In this document: in pieces, positions 11,915 through 22,487 of the stretch
Numbering within the stretch: position 1 is the first letter of the stretch
How the letters are laid out: every line of letters starts with the position of its first letter
Assembly: GCA_020698575.1 (NCBI GenBank)
Contig: CM036243.1
Span: forward strand, 14,809,903 to 14,873,902
DNA from: Bostrychus sinensis
Taxonomy: Eukaryota; Chordata; Actinopteri; Gobiiformes; Eleotridae
DNA: 64,000 nt
Reading direction: 5' to 3'
Translations under genes and position numbers: made by a program
Notes under the pieces: model-generated
Seen by the model: the letters and a program-made list of their open reading frames with translations, nothing else
The model's database searches: none
Told to the model about the DNA's origin: nothing

Positions 11915-12130
11915 ATTCATTCATCTTCTTTTGCTTATTCCTGTTGTGGGTGGCTGGAGTCTGTCCCGGCAACTCTGGATCGCAGGTGGGGTACAACCAT
12001 TTATGCTCACATTCATTTACTAGGGCAATTTAGATTTACAAACTCAAGTCAAGTCAGTCATCCCAAGGATCGAACCCACAACCTGCTTACTGAAAGGCAG
12101 GCACATTAAATACTTTGCCATGTGTACCCC
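11915..12130 (+). repeat. Dispersed teleost repeat, partial
   Basis: Contains CATTCATTCATCTTCTTTTG, GTGGCTGGAGTCTGTCCC, CAGGTGGGGTACAACC, a CATTCATTTACTAGGGCAAT segment and a closing GGATCGAACCCACAACC, in the same order as the copies at 12690 and 35815. It is a diverged, internally deleted copy. Confidence 0.75.
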
Positions 12131-12684
12131 TTGCCATCTAGATTATTTGGAAAACAATTCTACAGGCTTGTTTCTATTTACTTACTAGTCACTTCCTTAT
12201 AAGACACAGTAATGCTTGGAGAATAGAACTGCGTGTATGTCACTGTATATCAAACCTGCCAGTTTTACAGCTGCAGATGCTGAAGATTGGCATGTTTATG
12301 TTGGGACTAAACTGATTCAGTTGCTCCTTCTATTTTGTACAACAATATTCACATTATACCCTTCTGCTTCTATAGATGTACACCCACAGCATTTATAGCA
12401 TGTCTTACTCATAGTCCACAGGATTTTATTGAATTGCAGAGTTAGTGTCTTGCTTCTTTATTGACAATTATACATATAGATAGGTTAGGACTATCACAGA
12501 CAGAAAGTAAGTGTACTTTTTATACACTGACATGGTGCAAGCTACTAATGTTGGCAGCTGGTAATAAATGCTTGTGTTTTTAATTAACCAATAGCACACT
12601 GAATAGATGTTATGGACATTTTATTGCTATATGGAAAACTTATCTTTTTCCCTTTGAATTTGAGGAAACCACTGTGTTTGTCAC
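12131..12684. other. Intergenic, no gene recognised
   Basis: No repeat ends, exon signals or RNA genes could be identified. Short frames only. Confidence 0.45.
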
Positions 12685-12990
12685 TTTGTCAGCCCTGTTT
12701 ATTCCTATTAGGGGTCGCTGATGGCTGGAGCCTATCCCAGCAACTTGGCCTTAAGCGGGGTACAACCTGGACAATGGCCATTAGTTGCTGGGCTGACACA
12801 GAGGCATCCATTCACTCTCAAAATCATATTCTTAAAGCATTTTAGATTCACCAATTCACACGCAAGTCTTTGGAGAGTGGGAAGAGTAGCACGAGAAGGA
12901 CATGCTGACTCCACAGAGAGACTATGAGACAGCAGGCCCGACGATCGAACCCTTGCAAAAGTGCTAAACCGCTCTACCACCATGCACCAC
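12685..12990 (+). repeat. Dispersed teleost repeat, nearly complete
   Basis: Shows GGGGTCGCTGATGGCTGGAG, CCTATCCCAGCAACTTGG, GCGGGGTACAACCTGGACA, a CATTCACTCTCA segment, AGTCTTTGGAGAGTGGG and the terminal CGATCGAACCC plus AACCGCTCTACCACC. The last part is the inverted form of a tRNA-like SINE head, so the unit is probably SINE-derived and reads here in reverse. Confidence 0.8.
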
Positions 12991-15162
12991 TCTTAATAGG
13001 AATCATCTGTGACAAATCAAAACCTTTAAATGTCATAAAGGCATTATTATTGAAGACTTTATACTGGCACTTTAATAAAGGACACTCCCAAGCCAAACAC
13101 CGGCTATATCTGGAGAGACTCAAATAAATATTCAGACAAATAAGTGATGTATACTCATTTATTAGTGAGTATTTATTATAAGAGAGAGTTTGGCACCTAA
13201 AAAAACAGATGAATGACAGAAGGACAGAAATTTTAAAATTAGAAGATTGGTATTACTGAGAGGTAGAGGACGTAGACTAAGATAGGCTAAGAGGAAGTCA
13301 GCTGAAAGAACATAGAGTGGGAGGAGAGACCAGTCTTCCTGGTTGAATTTACGCTTCAGCTTTATAACAGCCCAAAAAAGAAAACCATAACTAGATACAG
13401 TTACGTGCCTTAACATGCTGCCCCAGATACTTCAATGTTAAGCTTTAACAGAGCCCATGTCAGTACACAACAGCCGTATATAAGACCTCCTATGTAGTGC
13501 TTGTCTAGTTAGGGGGTAGCTGACAGGTGTCCCTTCATCCTAGCCATGCAATTTATCATCCCTCTGGTGGTAGGAACCTTTGGCTGAGCCCAGTGTCCAT
13601 ACAACAAATGCTTACTGTTTTCATCTGGCAGAAAAGAAACAAGCACATTCTTACCATTTTCAAACCAGAGCAATTTGATAACACAATTTCACTATTCTTT
13701 CCATCTCTGTCACCCTCCTCACTCTAACAACAGCCACAAATGTTATATATTCTTACCCCACAAGGCAGTCAAGGCTTGCTGAGCAGCCATAGAGAGTTTT
13801 AAAGCTTTTGTTCTTTCTGGCTTAATAATAAAGGCACGGCAGGAGCGAGCTGTCAGGAATAAACCACGGCTATCAATATCACTCCCCAGATATCATTATT
13901 TTAGTTCTTTTCAATTAATTATGAGAGCGTGGTGAGACGGTACTTTAGATCTCATTTCAGGGGCGTAAATTGGTTTGTGAGCATAAAAAAACCTTTATTG
14001 TGCATGCCCTACAGCACACACACATAGACACATACGCACAGAGACACAGAGTAAAACAGTGTGAAGAGTAAGTTTGGCTATGGAAGTTAAATGTATAATT
14101 CTGTGGTGGGAAATCGGATCGTTTTGCTGGGTATCGACCGGCTTATCATGAAGCTTTTATTGAGGGTAAAATTCTCCCCCCTTGATAGTTTGTTCTGCTT
14201 GATGATTTTTTCTATTGAATTGCACATTCCTTTACTCTCTCCTTGGTAACAGTAGCTTTCGCAGTGGGGAGCCTTTCACGGCCGCTCCACCCACACCACC
14301 CCCACCACCACCTCCTATTCTACTCTATTCATCCTCCGCTGCTGTACCCAATCAGCTGGGGTGAGGGTTTTAGGCAGAGTGACGGGCTGGGCTGGATGCG
14401 TGTAAGCCAAGCATAGACCATGGCAAAGCGAAGACCGCAAGTGGAAAGACAGGGTTTAAAGAAGTTATGTGGAGTTCTGACATTCAAAAATCAACTTTTA
14501 AACTAAATTTAGCCCACAAAATGTATAGGAGGGGTTGATTTTCAGATTTTCAAGTAAATCTGTAATATGGGATTGTTCACCTTCAAAACAAATGCAGACA
14601 GACTTTTCAAATTTGCTGATGCTCTGTTTTTAGCCTCATTGCCAAAACAGTCATTGCTACCTTGGTAACATGGGGAGCCATATGTTTATTAAATATTTTA
14701 AAATGTGTTTAGAAACATAGTTTATATGGTATACCAAAAGAGATATGTACAATCCACTCTGCCTGGTTGTGGAGACAGCAGGCTAAGTAAAGATGGTCAC
14801 TCCCCTCACACTTCAACTTTTTCTGGGGGAATACTGATGCATCCACAGGCCTATATATTGAGAGATACAGTCCCCCTGGTGTGACCTGGGTCTGCCCTTT
14901 GGCCTTATTGTGGTACGTGCCCTGAACTCCATGCATAGAGAATGTATGTGAAAATTCTCAGTCGTCTCTAGGCTGTCACAAGCAAAAAAAGCTCTTGAAG
15001 CCAGCTGGACATGGTTTGTAGAATTGAAGATGTTTCGTGTTCCATCCAAGAGACTATTGAAATTATACAACACACGATTAACAATTCTAAACTGACTAAG
15101 TCTTGGGTGAGAGACAAAACTTTTTCAACACCACAAACCATATTCAGAGTACTTGGCACTTG
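12991..15162. other. Intergenic; possible conserved non-coding sequence at about 13745-14430
   Basis: No gene is recognised. The stretch 13745-14000 contains homeodomain-like TTAATTATGAGAGCG and ATATCATTATTTTAG motifs, and 14275-14400 is GC-richer with a run of CCACC. It is free of repeats I know, so it is a reasonable candidate for conserved regulatory DNA, by inference only. A short AGGAATCATCTGTGA(C/A)AAA segment at 12999-13020 recurs at 45201-45222. Confidence 0.3.
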
Positions 15163-15417
15163 CAGCACAGTGGCATAGTAGTTAGCACTCCTGCCTCACA
15201 GTAAGAATCCGGCTTCAATTCCCGGACGGGGTGGGACTTTTCTGTGTGGAGTTTGCATGTTCTCCCTGTGTCTGCGTAGGTTTTCTTCAGGTGCTCCGGT
15301 TTCCCCTACCACCAAAACATGTACAAGAGGTCCCCCATGGGGCCAGGACTCCTCTGTAAAAGAGATTCTAAATCTCAGTGGGACTTTCCTGGTTAAATAA
15401 AGGTAAAATAAAAAAAT
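15163..15417 (+). repeat. tRNA-headed SINE with LINE-like 3' tail
   Basis: The head GCATAGTAGTTAGCACTCC resembles a Pol III A box, and TTCAATTCCCGG about 40 bp on resembles a B box. Then come TGTGTGGAGTTTGCATGTTC and GTGCTCCGGTTTCCCC, typical of fish SINEs, and a tail GACTTTCCTGGTTAAATAAA with A-rich end. Orientation is +. Confidence 0.8.
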
Positions 15418-18400
15418 GGAAAAAAACTTCTTTTTAACCTTGTTTTGAATGCAGGGAGAATCCCAAACATGTCATTGGCTGCTCAGCTGGCTCTTCCCAG
15501 TGTTAATGACCATCTTGTAAGAATATTTTGAGCTACGTTATATAAAAGCAACATAGCAAAATAGCGTTATGCAATGGTTTTCTCTGAATGATTGCATGTT
15601 TTTCAAATTGTGCTGGTCATTATCTTCTTCTATCTGTATTCAAAGTTTAGCCAATCTTTACTTAATCAGCTCCCTGAAAATCCAACATCAACAAGAATGA
15701 CATTATTTTGTATACAATAGAAAAAGAATTAGGGTGACTGGCCTGCTACTTCTGATCATTTCTTATTAATACAACATTTTGGTGTCAGAACCTTATTATT
15801 ATTTCAGAATTTAGTAAAATAGTATAAACAAGTGTAAGTTCTATGTTTTAAAGCCTCTTCCTTGTCCCTATCTCTTTAGCCTTACTGTCTTCATCCGCCC
15901 CATCCCTCTCCTCTTCTTGGCAGTGGACGGAAGGAGTCAGTGTGATAAATAGGTGGTGTCCGATGTGCTTCTCCTCTCTGGTCGTGGCTCAGTGCACTTC
16001 TAGCCCAACAGCGTGCTCCTTCCTGTCAGCAAAAAGAGAATCACTGAAACAACCAGGCCTAGGGTACCCACACATAGACACTTCAATAGAGACAACATAA
16101 TAGGCTACACAAAATAGGATAGAGCTATTGAGGTAAATGTACATGTACAATGCACTCTGGTATTCATGGAGTAGCACACCTTGGGTTTTTTGCACATACA
16201 CACTCCACAGCCAGAGTCTATTAGTGTTCAAAATGCACATAGTCCGGGTGAATTAACATCAGTGGTCACCAACATTGACACTCTGCTTATACTTATTTAT
16301 CCTACCCACTTTCACCCACTATTGTATGTCAGCTTTATTTGGTTAATATAACACAAAAGCAGACTAAAGGGCCTCCAGTCCCAGCAGGGAGAAGGTGGTC
16401 AATATCTACCTCAGTCATGATGAATAGTTGCCCCGAAGTGAACGCTTGAATGTAGTTTTCCTCCTCCTACCCTCTAGTGACATCTGTCCTCCCAAAAAAG
16501 CTATTATCAAAGTAAATGCCTGTATCTCATAATGCACCATATAGTCAAGCCTATAACATCTTTTAATAGTGTTGAGCTTCCTCATCCGTTACCACTATCT
16601 CCTCGACTGCCACCTGTTCAGATTGTATCTTGAATAAAACTAACCTATCATACGTCCAGCTTTATAATAATAGAGCTAACACTGTCAGCAAACATCCCCA
16701 GTGTAGTGCACTTGCCTTGACCCCTGGCTAGTTTAGGAGCTTTATAGAGGAACAATTGGCATAAGCGTCCCCTCAATGACGCCATGCATCACCTGTTGTA
16801 TAATTGAAGAGGGCTGAGTGCCTGTTAATGATCCCATGCTTAACCCTGGGCCTCGATTTGCATTGTTTTTAGCTTAGCACGTGGCTAATAGCTAGCCTAA
16901 AGGCGAACTGGCTTTGCTAGGGATCGAACACCAATTTCCTCCCCCGTGCTGAGGGCGAGTTCACCACCATCATTTGGAACTCAAAAGGAAAGGTGCATGC
17001 CTCCACACTATGACAGCCACACGGTCCACTTCCTGATGCGACACAAACATGTGGTGCACGTGAAAGAGGCCTTGGGTTGTGTTGAGTAGGAACAGTGAAA
17101 GGTGCTATTTATTTAGGTGATGAACCAGTGAGTAAGCAGGATGTAATGGCCTCAGAACTCCCTCCCTCTTTAACCTTATTCTAAAGAAAAGCAGTGCGAC
17201 AGAGATCACAGGGAGAGGGCGAGAAGCAAAGGAAGCACGCTACAAAAGAAAATTGAGCCTAAATGGAATATAGCAGCACACTGTCCAGGCCAAGCCTCCC
17301 GGCACTTTTCTGAACATGTCTTTAAATTGGGTTGTAAAAGTGTGTATCTGTTGGATTTATATAGGACTCCAGCCTGCGACAGGGAGGTGTGTGTGCTGAG
17401 GAGAAAGCTGTTGCTGTGAGGACAACACAGTGATAAAAACAGATAAATCAATTTAGTGGCCGGATTTATTTTCTGATCACAAACAGCACTGGTAATAAAA
17501 TCTCTATCGCAGTGATACTAAGCTTTGCTTGCTGTTTTCATTTACTGTATGTGCATAGGATTTACTTGTATGTGTGTGTATATATTTGTGCATGACACTT
17601 GGCTTCGTCAGCAGCATCTGTGGGTGTGTGTGCTCGTGGTTCAGCCGGCAGATGCACGGTGTCATAACCAATACACAGTAAAAGCCCACTGGGTTCTCTT
17701 TAACAACAGAAATATCTCTAACTGCGCACATACACAGAGTCTTACAGCTCCTCAGCCTGCTGCAGCCCCTGTCCTCTGTCTGTGCCACACACTTTTAAAA
17801 CCCTTATTATAAGAAAGTCAACAGAAATAAAAGGATTACTAAGGGTAGACAGCCCGGCCAATGTTTTGGAGTGTCATTTGGCAGGTGAGGAGAAGAGAAT
17901 ATAGGAAGAGGGGCATCAAAATTGCGGCAAATCGAAAAACTATACAGGAAATAATTTAGTTGGACTGTTTGTCTGTAGGCACTCAACATTTCGAATGGGC
18001 TGTGCTACTTTAATTGAAAGGGAAAGAGAGACGGGCAAAGAGAGAGAAAAGCTGTTACAAACAAGAGCATGATTTATGAAATCTATCCCTGTGTTCGTCA
18101 GCGCCAGCTCATTATGTATGCGAAACAGTGCGAGCGCGAGAAGACGGATGAGTCTTCCTGGTGGCAGAGGAAGAGGAATGGCGGCGCTAAACTCCGCCGG
18201 TAATCAACTGGTGAAATTAAACATCAAAAAACAGGAATGATTGTGTGCGGCAAAGCGATTTGTCTGCAATTAGCGACCGGCCACATAACTCACACAGTGG
18301 CGCACATAAACACATTCATGCTTAATAGAACAAGATGTGTCACTGTGTATGTATCTGTGTGTGTATGCAGAGACAACTATAAAACACTAAGTTAATAAAC

Positions 18401-18985
18401 TCAGGAGAACCTGGAGCAATCGGTGACACAGCCCTTATTGAGTGCTTTCCAAGACATATTACTTAAATGTATGGCCTTTTCAAAGCCATTTGTTTATTCT
18501 AGTTTAGTTAAAGTGTGAGAGTAATAGAGTAAAAATGTCCAAATAAAACATGTTCTATAGAGAGTAGTCATTGTTTATTTCTTATTAATAGCCAACGTAT
18601 CCTAGTGTTATGCTACTGCCATTGCTTTTTAGAGGGTTATAGTCAACTTGTAACTAGAGGACCTGAAGCCACTTTACTTTAAATATAGTGTAGTAGTTAG
18701 TAAATACTGTACCTCATAATGATGCCTTGCTGCATATTGGTTAAAGGGCATCAAAAGGCACACCACTCAGTGACTGCTGACAGAATGTGGTCATGTAAGA
18801 TGCATATATAGGATTGGTACAGACTGAGTCATCACAACAAGTCCCCAATGTGTTGTTAGTGCATTAATGTTCTCCACATATTAACCACATGCCAAAGAAC
18901 AAGGATATCTTTATATGCATCAGAAAGCACTAAAATGTTCTGTTGGATGTTTCATTTACACAGCTCCCTCTGAAGAAAAAAGTCC
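15418..18985. other. Intergenic; possible regulatory DNA at about 17990-18310
   Basis: No gene. Around 16905-16985 a reversed tRNA-like head (GGGATCGAACAC ... GAGTTCACCACC) suggests a SINE fragment on the minus strand. The block 17990-18310 is repeat-free, balanced in composition and has CGCCGGTAATCAACTGGTG, ATTAAACATCAAA and GTCTGCAATTAGCGACC, which look like clustered homeodomain and other factor sites. Its status as a conserved element is inference. Confidence 0.3.
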
Positions 18986-18992
18986 TTGTTCC

Positions 18993-19150
18993 CAGAGGTG
19001 GAGAGAGTACTCCAACTCAGTGCTCAAGTAAAAAAACTGTTATTTCAAAATACTAATACGTTTTTATGTTATTACTCAAGTAAAAGTAACATTATCCTGC
19101 AAAACAGTTATTTGAGTATAAGTGAAATAGTATTAAGTATAAATTCAAAT
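18993..19150 (+). mobile_element. hAT-like fragment of the AAGTAC-rich family
   Basis: Begins CAGAGGTGGAGAGAGTACTC and contains repeated ACTCAAGTAAAAGTAAC segments, like the elements at 22002, 35535 and 56335. The right terminus was not found, so it is probably truncated. Confidence 0.55.
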
Positions 19151-19205
19151 AGAAAAGAAAGAATAAGTACGGCTACGGCCAGTTCCGGTATTTGTGGCTA
19201 ATACT

Positions 19206-19400
19206 GTGGCAGGAGTAGCTCAGTCGGTTGCTGTTTGCCCACTAACCCAAAGGTTGGCATTGCATTCTGTTGTTGTGTCCTTGAGCAAGACACTTGACCC
19301 ATCTTGCCTGTATAAATATGTTAGTGTGATTGTGTGTTTGATGGTAGTTGGAGGGCCTGTAGGCGCAGATTGGCAGTCACGCTTCCGTCAGTCTGCCCAA
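19206..19400 (+). repeat. tRNA-derived SINE
   Basis: The head GTGGCAGGAGTAGCTCAGTC is tRNA-like (A box TAGCTCAGTCGG), followed by TCCTTGAGCAAGACACTTGA and a GT-rich middle segment, which are features of a widespread fish SINE. The B box is degenerate and the 3' end merges into the ATT/ACT-rich tract at 19400-19520. Confidence 0.75.
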
Positions 19401-19520
19401 TTATTATGATAATTATCATTATTACCAGTATTAACCTTAAACTACTATTACTACTCTATACTACCACTATTGATACTACTACTTCTCCAGCCTCTATATC
19501 TACAGTACCACTGCTAGTAT
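19400..19520. repeat. Low-complexity ATT/ACT trinucleotide-like tract
   Basis: Series of ATTATTAT, ACTACTATTACTACT and similar triplets with interruptions, perhaps grown from the A/T-rich 3' tail of the preceding SINE. Confidence 0.7.
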
Positions 19521-19582
19521 AACTATTTTTATTTCTATAGGTAATTTTTCTTCAATTAAATCTTTAAATGGCACATATGAAT

Positions 19583-19887
19583 CAATGAATACATAAAACA
19601 TTTTGTAGAAAAGTGAAAGTACATTATTTTAGTAGTTTAATTCAAAAAAAGACATATCTATCATATAGATTCAGTACACATTCAGTTAAATATATCACTC
19701 ATTTATTTTAATTGTGATGATTATGAAAGTTATGTACTGATTTTAGGTTCTCAAACTGAATCATGTCACAATTAAATGAAATAAATACTTGAAATATTTT
19801 ACTCATGGAATCTATGTAATTATGTATGTTTCATTTTCATTGAAATAAATTCACTTTCCACAATATTCTGATTCATTGACATGAGCC
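19583..19887. mobile_element. Miniature inverted-repeat element (TTCATTTATTTCA family)
   Basis: The left arm reads GAAAGTACATTATTTTAGTAG and the right arm GAAATAAATTCACTTTCCAC, inverted with respect to each other over some 60 bp with mismatches. The middle has TTCAGTACACATTC and TTTTAATTGTGATGATTATG. A related copy is at 58500-58785 and a partial one at 60354-60500. It has no coding capacity. Confidence 0.65.
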
Positions 19888-20570
19888 TGGGTATGTTAAT
19901 GCCCTATAACTCAGTAAGTAGAAAAACATGTCAAACGTCTATACTTGATGTAATATAATTTTTCATATTTTCACAATGTAATCTGTCAGTCTTGTGTAAA
20001 TGCAGTTTATCTCAGCAGGGTGTCACACAGCTAACACAGGCCTCAGTGCTTCTCGATGGCTATGCTGGTCATATTATTCTCTATAGGCTTTTACATTTCC
20101 CAGCTTGTATACAGTATTTACATCCATTTGGCTAAACGATATACTTTTCCTAATCCCAAACACAATTGCATGTGCTCATCTCAGCTAATGTAATAACCCT
20201 GTGGATTAAATATCGCCTTTAACAAAAACTTGATGTCCAGTAGATTTAGATAATTTTTGTTGTATATTTAACAGTGTAGGTACTGAAGTTAATATAACCA
20301 GTATAATGGTGGTAAAGCTGATTCATATTAATTTAAATTTAATTGTACAATGGGACTCTTCCTTGGCATATTTAGCCTACTTAGGGCTGACAAAATACAA
20401 TCAATTACTTCACTAAATGGGGTACTGAAAAGCATCTGTAATGTGCAATGTGTTAGGACCTGATGGCATGAACATGGATATTTTTGTGTATTTAACAAAA
20501 TATCTGGGTTCACAGTGCATCATTATAAACTAGTTGATACTGCTAACACAATGCCAGAGACAACAAAATT
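19888..20570. other. Intergenic, no gene recognised
   Basis: AT-rich sequence without recognised repeat ends or exon signals. Confidence 0.45.
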
Positions 20571-20665
20571 ACGCACCTGGTTTTTACACTGGATGCCCTA
20601 ATGCAACACTCTTGATTTATCCAGGCTTGGGACCAGCACATATTGTGGCTAGAGGTTTGACTCTA
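20571..20665 (+). repeat. Dispersed repeat fragment (CACTGGATGCCCT type)
   Basis: GCACCTGGTTTTTACACTGG, TGCCCTAATGCAACACTC and CCAGGCTTGGGACCAGCACA match in order the sequences at 59350-59510 and 61375-61540. These are copies of one interspersed fish repeat. Confidence 0.7.
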
Positions 20666-20934
20666 TGTCACTATGTCAAACTCATTAAGAGGAAGTCTTG
20701 GTACTAAATACCAAATTAATGAACACAAAACATAAAGTCTATGAAAGCTTGTCTACTTTATATTTCTACATATACCAGCTAAGAATAGTCTACTTATGTT
20801 TTTTTTAGTGCTTAGAAATTGTCTAATGAAGCAGCATGTGTTTGATTTGAAGTGCTTTAAGTGCTTTGTTCTTACATTTTTACCATCCTAATCCACACTA
20901 TTAATAACTGAATCATGTACATCAATGTTTTAAC

Positions 20935-21217
20935 TAGAGCCCAACCAATATGGATTTTTTGAGGCCAATGCCAATATTAAGTAACAAATAAGTACCGATA
21001 TCCGATACATTGGCCGATACATTATACATTAGGAAAAGGTATTTTAAGCATTTTTCTTTCCGCTCTTGTTTACATGAATATGGCGTGTACACTCCAGGCC
21101 ACTTTATTAGACTATTTTTAAAATGTTGTATAAAACTGCTTATTGTTCTTTATGCTGATTGTTATTTAGGTTGTAGTGGGCATTGGTATATTATTATGTA
21201 TTATTATGTATTTTATG

Positions 21218-21291
<74 letters not shown>

Positions 21292-21691
21292 TGTTTAAGT
21301 TAAATTTCATTTAAACTTGCCGTGCAAGTAGAGCATGGGGAGAACTACAAAATGCATTTTGAATTTTTGTTCTATGAGGTTTTATATCAAAGAAATTAGT
21401 AAAATATTTTTATTGCCGTTTTGAGCTTTTCAGGCCATGAGAAGGTGAGTTGAGGAGTTTCCTATGAACTGCAGAGTAAGAGCCAAATTGCTGGAAAACA
21501 CTCTGAGTTGGCGCCAGCGCCCTCAGCTGGACAAATGGCAGAAGGCCATCATTTGTAAGTAAACAGATCTTATTCCATCACACAGTAAAAATAGTACTGT
21601 TTATATTGGTGGAAATCGGCCAGATTTCGGCTGATAACCGATAATTTCCTAATGGGCTATATTGGCCAGCTGATATATCGGCCGAGCTCTG
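20935..21691. mobile_element. hAT-type element with internal (AT)n, TSD GTTTTAAC
   Basis: Starts TAGAGCCCAACCAATATGG and ends TATCGGCCGAGCTCTG. A perfect 8-bp target duplication GTTTTAAC lies at 20927-20934 and 21692-21699. Both subterminal regions carry CCGATA and GGCCGATA motifs, and the right one GATAACCGATAATTTCC. There is no transposase. The 757-bp length includes a dinucleotide tract at 21221-21282. Confidence 0.88.
21221..21282. repeat. (TA)n microsatellite
   Basis: About 31 uninterrupted TA units followed by a T run, within the hAT element. Confidence 0.97.
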
Positions 21692-22001
21692 GTTTTAACC
21701 TACATGTCATAGTGAGACCTGGGCAACTTGAACAACTTCCAAAGTGAATTAAGCACTTAAAACATCAAAATAAAACACAGCAGCCTAATAAGAGAGAGAT
21801 GAGTGTTTGTTAATGATTAAAGTGCAATGACGGATCCTTTTATTCAGATCTGAAATGGGTTTTTCTTTGCTTTGCTCTGAAAATTGCCTCGGCGGTGCTC
21901 ACTGGGGGGCGGGCTGGCAGGAGGACACATTCAGAGCTTTTAGATGATTTGTTAAAACTTTTCAAACACGCACAGACATGGGCCTTCATGCCTACAAACA
22001 T

Positions 22002-22479
22002 CAGTGATAGAGGAAGTATTCCTATTCTTTATTTGAGTAAAAGTACAAATAAAGGGGCAAAAATGTAATTAAGTAAAAGTATAACAGTACTCACTTTCAA
22101 TTGTATGTTGTTTCAGAGGTTGACAGAGATTTAACAACTTAAGGTATTAAATGTTAGGGATTATGACTCCAAATGGCCCTGATTATACTAATGAATTTGA
22201 AGAACCAGTGCAATAGAAGATAAAAGTACATGCTACTGTGGTCTCACGTCATTTCTACAGAGTACTGCTTTATTTATAGCTTTATTTATAGGTGTTGTTT
22301 TAAAAATTATATCAAACCAAAACTCAGAGTAACCTGTAACACAAACCATTTTAAAACTGTAGTGAGGTAAAAAGTACAAAGCAGAAAGTACATTTGTACC
22401 CCTTGTATCTTCTTAAATAAAGTACAGATAGATGAAAAATGTATTTAAGTACAGTAACCACTTTTACATTCCACCACTG
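22002..22479. mobile_element. hAT-type element of the AAGTAC-rich family
   Basis: Starts CAGTGATAGAGGAAGTATTC and ends TTACATTCCACCACTG. Interior ends carry TTGAGTAAAAGTACAAAT and AATAAAGTACAGATAG. Flanking octamers ACAAACAT and ACACTCAT match at 6 of 8 positions, consistent with an aged 8-bp target duplication. It is non-coding. Confidence 0.75.
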
Positions 22480-22487
22480 ACACTCAT

